NCBI RefSeq assembly: GCF_036346615.1
Contig: NZ_CP107836.1
Location: 4,464,001 to 4,528,000 of the forward strand
Length of the DNA: 64,000 bases
Source: Streptomyces sp. NBC_00523
Lineage (GTDB): Bacteria > Actinomycetota > Actinomycetes > Streptomycetales > Streptomycetaceae
Reading direction: 5' to 3'
Below the pieces are notes generated by a model. That model searched no databases. It saw only the letters and a list, made by a program, of their open reading frames with translations, and was not told the origin of the DNA. Made by a program: the position numbers and the translations under genes. Positions 23,999 through 30,584 of this stretch are shown one piece after another; position 1 is the stretch's first letter; every line of letters starts with the position of its first letter.

Positions 23999-25261
23999 TC
24001 ACAGCCGGTGGGCGGCTCCGGCGGGGGTCGCGCCACGGGTGTCCAGGAGGAGCTGCGCCTTCACGGCGAGGCCCTGGAGGTCGTACGTACGGTGCTGCTG
24101 GAGCAGCACCGTGAGGTCCGCGCCCGCCGCCGCCTCGTACAGCGAATCCGCGCGGGGGACCGGGAGTTGGCGGACGCGCCAGTCCAGGACGTGCGGGTCG
24201 TGGAAGCCGATCTGGGCGCCCATGTCCATCAGCCGGGTGGCGATCTCGCGGGCGGGCGATGCCTCCTGGTCGGCGAGGTCGGGCTTGTAGGTGACGCCCA
24301 GCAGAAGAATTCTCGCGCCGCGCACCGCTTTCCCGTGCTCGTTGAGGAGGGTGGCGCAGCGCTGGATCACGTACTGCGGCATCCGCTCGTTGATCTCCTG
24401 CGCCAGCGAGACCATCCGCAGCGGGGGGCCGGGGGTGCGGTGGTGGTACGGGAGATGGCCCGGGTCGACCGGGGCGCCGTGGCCGCCGACGCCGGGGCCG
24501 GGGCGGAAGGGCTGGAAGCCGAAGGGCTTGGTCTCGGCGCACCGGATGACGTCCCAGAGGTCGACGCCCAGATCGTGGCAGAGCACCGCCATCTCGTTGA
24601 CCAGCGCGATGTTGACGTACCGGAAGTTGGTCTCCAGGACCTTCGTCATCTCGGCCTCGCGGGTGCCCCGGGCCCGGACCACCTTGTCGGTGAGGCGGCC
24701 GTAGAAGGCGGCGGCGGACTCGGTGCAGGCGGGGGTGAGGCCGCCGATGACCTTGGGGGTGTTGGCGTAGACGTGGCTGCGGTTGCCCGGGTCGAGCCGG
24801 CTGGGGGAGTGCGCGAGGTGGAAGTCGCGCCCGCCGCGCAGGCCCGAGCCCTCCTCCAGGATCGGGAGCAGGAAGCCCTCCGTGGTGCCGGGGGGCACGG
24901 AGGATTCCAGGAGCACGGTGGTGTGCGGGCGCAGCCGGGCGGCCAGGGCGCGGGCCGCGTCGGCGACGGCGCTCAGGTCGAGGGTGCGGTCGGGGCCGAG
25001 CGGGGTCGGCGCGCAGATCACGGCGGTGCGGACCCGGCCCAGTTCGGCCTGGTCGGTGGTGGGCCGGAAGCCCAGCGAGAGCATGCGGCGGATGTCGGAG
25101 GCCGGCAGTGATCCCTCGACCGGGGCACGGCCCGCGGCGACCTCCGCGAAGGCCCGGGGGTCGGTGTCGTAGCCGATTGTCTGGATGCCGGCGTGGACGG
25201 CGGCCTGGGCCAGGGGCAGGCCGAGGTGACCGAGTCCGATGACGGCGAGGTCTGCAGGCAC
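23999..25261 (-). CDS. UDP-glucose/GDP-mannose dehydrogenase family protein lacking the catalytic cysteine
   Basis: This 420-residue homologue of WecC-type nucleotide-sugar dehydrogenases normally would oxidise UDP-ManNAc or a similar sugar to the uronate. The NAD motif (LAVIGLGHLGLPLAQAAV), the central helix (TKVLETNFRYVNIALVNEMAVLCHDLGVDLWDVI) and KPFGFQPFRPGPGVGGHGAPVDPGHLPYH are clear. Family members have GGHCxPVDP, with Cys as the thiohemiacetal nucleophile; here the codon is GGC (Gly). The protein is full length. Start set at GTG 25261 after GGAAGGA; ATG 25282 is an alternative. It may be inactive, a binding protein, or do only the first oxidation. Confidence 0.85.
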   Translation of the reverse strand: MPADLAVIGLGHLGLPLAQAAVHAGIQTIGYDTDPRAFAEVAAGRAPVEGSLPASDIRRMLSLGFRPTTDQAELGRVRTAVICAPTPLGPDRTLDLSAVADAARALAARLRPHTTVLLESSVPPGTTEGFLLPILEEGSGLRGGRDFHLAHSPSRLDPGNRSHVYANTPKVIGGLTPACTESAAAFYGRLTDKVVRARGTREAEMTKVLETNFRYVNIALVNEMAVLCHDLGVDLWDVIRCAETKPFGFQPFRPGPGVGGHGAPVDPGHLPYHHRTPGPPLRMVSLAQEINERMPQYVIQRCATLLNEHGKAVRGARILLLGVTYKPDLADQEASPAREIATRLMDMGAQIGFHDPHVLDWRVRQLPVPRADSLYEAAAGADLTVLLQQHRTYDLQGLAVKAQLLLDTRGATPAGAAHRL

Positions 25262-25310
25262 GGGGTGGGCCGTCCTTCCCATAAGACCAGGAGGCAGAAA
25301 GCGCAACCGC

Positions 25311-25394
25311 TGTGGACAGCGCTATGTCAGGTTAGGCGTAAATATGACCGATATCTCGCATTGTGGAGCCCTTGTCGTCCGGGTGTTGTCCACA
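25311..25394. promoter_or_regulatory. two DnaA-box-like sites in the divergent region before glpD
   Basis: TTGTCCACA at 25386-25394 is the Streptomyces DnaA box consensus. TGTGGACAG at 25311-25319 is its complement with one mismatch, giving a facing pair about 75 bp apart. They lie in the AT-richer 246-bp gap between the dehydrogenase homologue and glpD. They could be DnaA-titration or regulatory sites, or chance matches. Confidence 0.35.
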
Positions 25395-25507
25395 GGCGGT
25401 GGCTGAAGTCGCGCAGCGCGGACAGAATCGATCTGTGGGCACGGGCACCGAACGCATGGTCGGGGCCGCGAACCGTGCCGGACACCCCGAGCAACCGGGA
25501 GGCAGCG

Positions 25508-27217
25508 GTGAGGACAGCGACACTGGGACCCGCGGAGCGCGCCGAGGCGCTCGCCGCCATGGCCGAGCGCGAACTGGACGTGCTGGTCGTGGGAGCGGGC
25601 GTGGTCGGCGCCGGGACGGCGCTGGACGCGGTCACCAGAGGGCTCTCGACCGGTCTGGTCGAGGCGCGCGACTGGGCGTCCGGCACGTCGAGCAGGTCGA
25701 GCAAGCTGATCCACGGCGGCCTGCGCTATCTGGAAATGCTCGACTTCGCCCTGGTCAGGGAGGCGCTGAAGGAGCGCGGGCTGCTCCTCGAACGGCTCGC
25801 CCCGCACCTGGTGAAGCCGGTGCCCTTCCTCTACCCCTTGCAGCACAAGGGCTGGGAGCGGCTGTACGCCGGTTCCGGCGTCGCGCTGTACGACGCGATG
25901 TCGGTCTCCTCCGGGCACGGCCGGGGCCTGCCCATGCACCGCCACCTCTCCCGCCGCCGGGCCCTGCGCGTCGCCCCGGCCCTGAAGCGGGACGCCCTGG
26001 TGGGGGCCCTGCAGTACTACGACGCCCAGATGGACGACGCCCGCTATGTCGCCACCCTGGTGCGCACCGCCTCCGCGTACGGCGCGCAGGTGGCGAACCG
26101 GGCGCGGGTCACCGGCTTCCTCCGGGAGGGCGAACGCGTCGTCGGCGCCCGCGTGGAGGACGTCGAGGCGGGCGGCGCGTACGAGGTCAGGGCCAAACAG
26201 GTGGTCAACGCGACCGGGGTGTGGACGGACGACACCCAGTCGCTGATCGGCGAGCGCGGCCAGTTCCACGTCCGGGCCTCCAAGGGCATCCACCTGGTCG
26301 TCCCCAAGGACCGCATCCACTCCTCGACCGGCCTGATCCTGCGCACCGAGAAGTCCGTGCTCTTCGTCATCCCCTGGGGCCGGCACTGGATCGTCGGCAC
26401 CACGGACACCGACTGGGACCTGGACAAGGCGCACCCGGCCGCCTCCAGCGCCGACATCGACTACCTCCTTGAACATGTGAACGCGGTCCTGTCGACGCCC
26501 CTGACCAGGGACGACGTCGAGGGCGTGTACGCGGGCCTGCGGCCCCTGCTGGCCGGGGAGTCGGACGCCACCAGCAAGCTGTCGCGCGAGCACACGGTCG
26601 CCCACCCGGTGCCGGGCCTCGTCGTCGTCGCGGGCGGCAAGTACACGACGTACCGGGTGATGGCGAAGGACGCCGTGGACGAGGCGGTGCACGCCCTCGA
26701 CCAGCGGGTCGCGGACTGCGTCACCGAGGACGTCCCGCTGCTGGGCGCCGAGGGCTACCGCGCCCTGTGGAACGCGCGGGCCAGGATCGCCGCTCGCACC
26801 GGCCTCCACGTCGCCCGGGTGGAGCATCTGCTCAACCGGTACGGCTCGATGACCGAGGAGCTCCTTGAGCTGATCGTCGCCGACCCCGCGCTGGGCGAAC
26901 CGCTGCCCGCCGCCGACGACTATCTGAAGGCCGAGATCGTGTACGCCGCCTCGCACGAGGGCGCGCGTCACCTGGACGACGTACTGACCCGGCGCACCCG
27001 GATCTCCATCGAGACCTTCGACCGGGGCACCCGCTCCGCCCGGCTCTGCGCCGAGCTGATGGCCCCGGTCCTCGGCTGGGACGCCGAACGGGTCGACCGG
27101 GAGACCGAGCACTACGAGAAGCGGGTCGAGGCGGAACGCGAGTCGCAACGCCAGCCGGACGACCTGACGGCGGACGCGGCGAGGCTGGGGGCACCGGACA
27201 TCGTGCCGCTGCTGTGA
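25508..27217 (+). CDS. glpD: aerobic glycerol-3-phosphate dehydrogenase GlpD
   Basis: The 569-residue membrane-associated FAD enzyme oxidises sn-glycerol 3-phosphate to dihydroxyacetone phosphate and passes electrons to quinone. The FAD motif LDVLVVGAGVVGAGTALDAVTRGLSTGLVEA is followed by SGTSSRSSKLIHGGLRYLE, characteristic of GlpD, then ASKGIHLVVP and VVVAGGKYTTYRVMA. The C-terminal DAO_C domain covers the last 130 residues. GTG 25508 follows GGGAGG; the long upstream extension is not coding. It is convergent with a serine hydrolase gene, only 7 bases apart. No glpF/glpK are adjacent. Confidence 0.96.
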   Translation: MRTATLGPAERAEALAAMAERELDVLVVGAGVVGAGTALDAVTRGLSTGLVEARDWASGTSSRSSKLIHGGLRYLEMLDFALVREALKERGLLLERLAPHLVKPVPFLYPLQHKGWERLYAGSGVALYDAMSVSSGHGRGLPMHRHLSRRRALRVAPALKRDALVGALQYYDAQMDDARYVATLVRTASAYGAQVANRARVTGFLREGERVVGARVEDVEAGGAYEVRAKQVVNATGVWTDDTQSLIGERGQFHVRASKGIHLVVPKDRIHSSTGLILRTEKSVLFVIPWGRHWIVGTTDTDWDLDKAHPAASSADIDYLLEHVNAVLSTPLTRDDVEGVYAGLRPLLAGESDATSKLSREHTVAHPVPGLVVVAGGKYTTYRVMAKDAVDEAVHALDQRVADCVTEDVPLLGAEGYRALWNARARIAARTGLHVARVEHLLNRYGSMTEELLELIVADPALGEPLPAADDYLKAEIVYAASHEGARHLDDVLTRRTRISIETFDRGTRSARLCAELMAPVLGWDAERVDRETEHYEKRVEAERESQRQPDDLTADAARLGAPDIVPLL

Positions 27218-27224
27218 CCTCGCC

Positions 27225-28304
27225 TCAGCCCTGGCCCGGTTCCGGGCAGAACTCCGCCTCCAAGAGGCCCGGTTCCAGGGTGTCCGCCCCGGCCAGGGCT
27301 TCCGTGTCGATGCGGTAGGTCAGCGTGTGGCGGCCGTCGCGGGTGGTGGCGGTGCGGACGTAACTGCCCGCGATGCGGCCGTTGTGGCCCCAGACAGTGA
27401 CCCCGCAGGACAGCCGCTCCGGGTAGACGCCGAGGCCGTAGACCCCGTCCGTGGCGGAGGTGTTGAGCAGCGCGGCGAGCTGAGCCGGTCTCAGCAGCCG
27501 CCCGTCCAGCAGGGCCGCGTAGAAGCGGTTGAGGTCGGGGAGCGTCGAGATCAGCTCGCCCGCGGCACCGGCCGGACGCGGGTCCAGCTGGGTGACGTCG
27601 GTGAGGCCGCCGCCCGACGCCGGGCGGGAGTAGGCCCGGCCGTGCGGGGCGGGAAGGGTGGTGCGGCCGCCGGGGAGGGAGGTGCCGGTGAGGTGGAGGG
27701 TGGCGATGATCCGGCGGCGGATCTCCGTCGCGTAGGAGTGGCCGGTGACGCTGCGGACGACGAGGCCGAGGAGGGCGTAATCGGTGTTGGAGTACGCGTA
27801 GGTGCCCGGGGCGGCCGCGGGGCGGTGGGCGGTCGCGGTGCGGACGGCCGCCGCGGCGGAGAGGGGGAGCGCGCCGGCGTCGTCGGTGTAGTCGTACAGG
27901 CCGCTGGTGTGGCCGAGCAGGGCGCGCAGGGTGATGCGGCGCCCGTCGTTGCCGTGACCCCGGATCAGCCCGGGGAGGTGGCGCTCGACCGGGTCCGAGA
28001 GCCGGAGCCGCTGCTCGGCCGCGAGCTGGAGGACGACGACCGCGACGAACGACTTGGTGACGCTGCCTGCCCGGAAGCGGTCCGCGTAACGGATGCCGGG
28101 CCCCGTCGAACGGTAGGTGTCCCGGGGCGAGCGGGCCGGATCGTGCGCCAGCAGGGCCGCGTCGGGGGCGCCCCCGGGGCCGGTGAACCGGGGGAGGTAG
28201 GCGGCGGCGGGGGAGAGGTGTGATTCGCTGGACACGCGCGCCGTTCCGAGGCCGCACAGCGCAAGCACCACCAGGGTGACGAGCACGGCCCTGACCACCG
28301 GCAT
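27225..28304 (-). CDS. secreted beta-lactamase/DD-peptidase-fold serine hydrolase
   Basis: This 359-residue class C penicillin-binding-like hydrolase has an N-terminal signal peptide (VVRAVLVTLVVLALCGLGTARV). The three catalytic motifs are SVTK (S-x-x-K, within RAGSVTKSFVAVV), YSN (Tyr-x-Asn, in YAYSNTDYALLG) and HNG (in WGHNGRIAGS). DHDPARSPRDTY-like N-terminal sequence and LGHTSGLYDY are typical of D-alanyl-D-alanine carboxypeptidase homologues. It acts outside the cell on a peptide or ester. The ATG at 28304 has GAAGGGA eight bases upstream; ATG 28322 is also in frame. Confidence 0.9.
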   Translation of the reverse strand: MPVVRAVLVTLVVLALCGLGTARVSSESHLSPAAAYLPRFTGPGGAPDAALLAHDPARSPRDTYRSTGPGIRYADRFRAGSVTKSFVAVVVLQLAAEQRLRLSDPVERHLPGLIRGHGNDGRRITLRALLGHTSGLYDYTDDAGALPLSAAAAVRTATAHRPAAAPGTYAYSNTDYALLGLVVRSVTGHSYATEIRRRIIATLHLTGTSLPGGRTTLPAPHGRAYSRPASGGGLTDVTQLDPRPAGAAGELISTLPDLNRFYAALLDGRLLRPAQLAALLNTSATDGVYGLGVYPERLSCGVTVWGHNGRIAGSYVRTATTRDGRHTLTYRIDTEALAGADTLEPGLLEAEFCPEPGQG

Positions 28305-28447
28305 GACGGTATGTCCCTTCATCGGGCCCCATCATGACCGAGCCGGAAACCACGCCGGAAGCGGCATCAGGACCCGGCACCGGGACCGGTCCCGGGGTGA
28401 GGGACAATGAACGCTCTGCCAGGGCGGGTTGATCGCAGAGGGGACGC

Positions 28448-30385
28448 ATGTCGGAGGCGGAGCAGGCACGGGAGCCCCAAGGGGACACGGACGGACGTCT
28501 CCTGGCGGGGCGGTACCGGCTGGGGGAGGTGCTCGGCCGGGGCGGTATGGGCACGGTCTGGCGTGCCGTTGACGAGACCCTGGGCCGCACGGTCGCGGTC
28601 AAGGAACTGCGCTTCCCGTCGGCCATCGACGAGGACGAGAAGCGCCGCCTCATCACGCGTACGCTGCGCGAGGCCAAGGCGATCGCGCGCATCCGCAACA
28701 ACGGCGCGGTCACGGTCTACGACGTCGTGGACGAGGACGACCGGCCGTGGATCGTCATGGAGCTCATCGAGGGCAAGTCGCTGGCCGAGGCGGTCCGTGA
28801 GGACGGGGTCCTGCCGCCGAAGCGGGCCGCCGAGATCGGCCTCGCCCTCCTCGACGTGCTGCGCTCCGCGCACCGAGAGGGCATCCTGCACCGCGACGTG
28901 AAGCCGTCCAACGTGCTGATCGCCGAGGACGGCCGGGTCGTGCTGACCGACTTCGGGATCGCCCAGGTCGAGGGCGACCCCTCGGTCACCTCCACCGGCA
29001 TGCTCGTCGGCGCCCCCTCCTACATCTCGCCGGAGCGGGCGCGCGGCCACAAGCCGGGACCGCCCGCCGACCTCTGGTCGCTCGGCGGCCTGCTGTACGC
29101 GAGCGTCGAGGGCTCCCCGCCGTACGACAAGGGCTCCGCCATCGCGACCCTGACCGCCGTCATGACCGAGCCGCTGGACCCGCCGAAGAACGCGGGCCCG
29201 CTGGAGGAGGTCATCTACGGGCTGCTCACCCGGGACCCCGAACAGCGGCTGGACGACGCCGGGGCGCGCGCCCTGCTCAACGACGTCATCGCCTCCTTCG
29301 AGCAGCCGGAGCGCCCCGCCCCGCCCCCCGCCGACGCCACCCAGGTCATGGCGCTGCCCAAGGGCGTCGCCGACGCCAAGCCCGCATCCGGCGACGCGGG
29401 CGAGGGCACCCGGGACCGGCTGCGCGGCGCGCTGCGCTCCGTGCGCAACGCCCGGACCACGCCCGCCGCCGGTGCGGCCGCCGTCACCGCACCGCCCGTC
29501 CCGGCCCGGCCGACCTCCGCGCCCGGCGCCGCGTCCCCCTCCGGGGCCGTGCCGCCGCAGCGCCCGGCCTCCTCGCCGGTCACCGCGCCCCGGGCGTCCC
29601 TCACGGACGTGGTCCCGCGCCGCACCCTCGCGATCATCGCGGCGGTCATCGTGCTCGCGGTTCTCGGCACCGTGCTGGCGCTCACGCTCGGCGGCGGCGA
29701 CGACCAGCCCGACGACTCCGGTAAGAAGAGCACCGGCGCCTCCGCCCCCGCCGGGGCCCCGAGCGCCGACGCCCCGTCCGGCTCGTCCGACGCCCCTCAG
29801 GGCGACAGCGGCAAGGAGCAGGACGCCGGGCAGGGCGAGGACAAGGACAAGGGCAAGGGCCAGGACGACGACGCGGCCGGTCAGCAGGGCGAGGACGGGA
29901 AGAAGGACGGCAAGACCGAGGACGCCGTGCCCGCGGGCTACCACACGGTGACCAACAAGCGGTTCCACTTCTCGATCGCGATGCCCAAGGACTTCCGCTT
30001 CGACACCGACTCCGGCCAGGGCGCCGGTGCGATCTACAACGAGGACGGCGGCTTTCCCCGCCTCCAGGTCGACTACACCTCCTCGCCCGGCAACGACGCC
30101 GCCGCCTCCTGGAACTCCGCCCGGGGCGGGGTCGCCGCCACCAGCACCAACTACCACCACCTGGGCATCAAGAAGGTGGAGTACAACGGCTATCCGACCG
30201 TCGCCGACTGGCAGTTCGAGCGTACGCAGCAGGGGCAGCGGGTCCGGGTGCTCAACCGGGGCTTCAAGGCCGACGGCGACCACGGCTACGCGATCATGAT
30301 CAGCTGCAAGGCCGACGAGTGGGACGGCAAGGAGTGCCGGGAGCTGCGGAAGGCGGCGTTCGCGACGTTCAAGCCGGTCGACTGA
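28448..30385 (+). CDS. receptor-like serine/threonine protein kinase
   Basis: The 645-residue Hanks-type kinase has all key motifs: glycine loop LGRGGMGTVW, Lys in VAVKEL, HRDVKPSNVL, DFG in LTDFGIAQ and SPE in YISPERA, within residues 20-285. A Pro/Ala-rich juxtamembrane linker leads to one helix (TLAIIAAVIVLAVLGTVLALTL, about 394-416). A charged Ser/Gly/Lys/Asp-rich stalk and an extracellular domain (about 497-645, YHTVTNKRFHFSIAMPKDF) follow. There are no PASTA repeats. The domain resembles those of the next two proteins. In S. coelicolor the equivalent cluster (SCO4775-4779) has been linked to the spore-wall complex. Confidence 0.93.
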   Translation: MSEAEQAREPQGDTDGRLLAGRYRLGEVLGRGGMGTVWRAVDETLGRTVAVKELRFPSAIDEDEKRRLITRTLREAKAIARIRNNGAVTVYDVVDEDDRPWIVMELIEGKSLAEAVREDGVLPPKRAAEIGLALLDVLRSAHREGILHRDVKPSNVLIAEDGRVVLTDFGIAQVEGDPSVTSTGMLVGAPSYISPERARGHKPGPPADLWSLGGLLYASVEGSPPYDKGSAIATLTAVMTEPLDPPKNAGPLEEVIYGLLTRDPEQRLDDAGARALLNDVIASFEQPERPAPPPADATQVMALPKGVADAKPASGDAGEGTRDRLRGALRSVRNARTTPAAGAAAVTAPPVPARPTSAPGAASPSGAVPPQRPASSPVTAPRASLTDVVPRRTLAIIAAVIVLAVLGTVLALTLGGGDDQPDDSGKKSTGASAPAGAPSADAPSGSSDAPQGDSGKEQDAGQGEDKDKGKGQDDDAAGQQGEDGKKDGKTEDAVPAGYHTVTNKRFHFSIAMPKDFRFDTDSGQGAGAIYNEDGGFPRLQVDYTSSPGNDAAASWNSARGGVAATSTNYHHLGIKKVEYNGYPTVADWQFERTQQGQRVRVLNRGFKADGDHGYAIMISCKADEWDGKECRELRKAAFATFKPVD

Positions 30386-30584
30386 GCCGGTAGGTGGCGG
30401 GATTCGGCGCGGCGGCGCGGCTGGTTGGGCCGACCTGCCGCGTGGCCGCCGCATGCCACGTATGGTGAGAGTCCGGAGACCGTACGCAGCCGGAACACGC
30501 AGTCAATTGCACCGCAAGCGACTGTGATTGACCGATTCGGCGCGGTCTCCGTGACCGGGGGACAGCGCGCTCTGGGGAGGCGTC

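Noticed and set aside
30502..30535. Inverted repeat GTCAAT ... ATTGAC before the pseudokinase gene
   Set aside because: Arms of only six bases with a spacer of about 20 are expected by chance, and TTGACC there has no matching -10.
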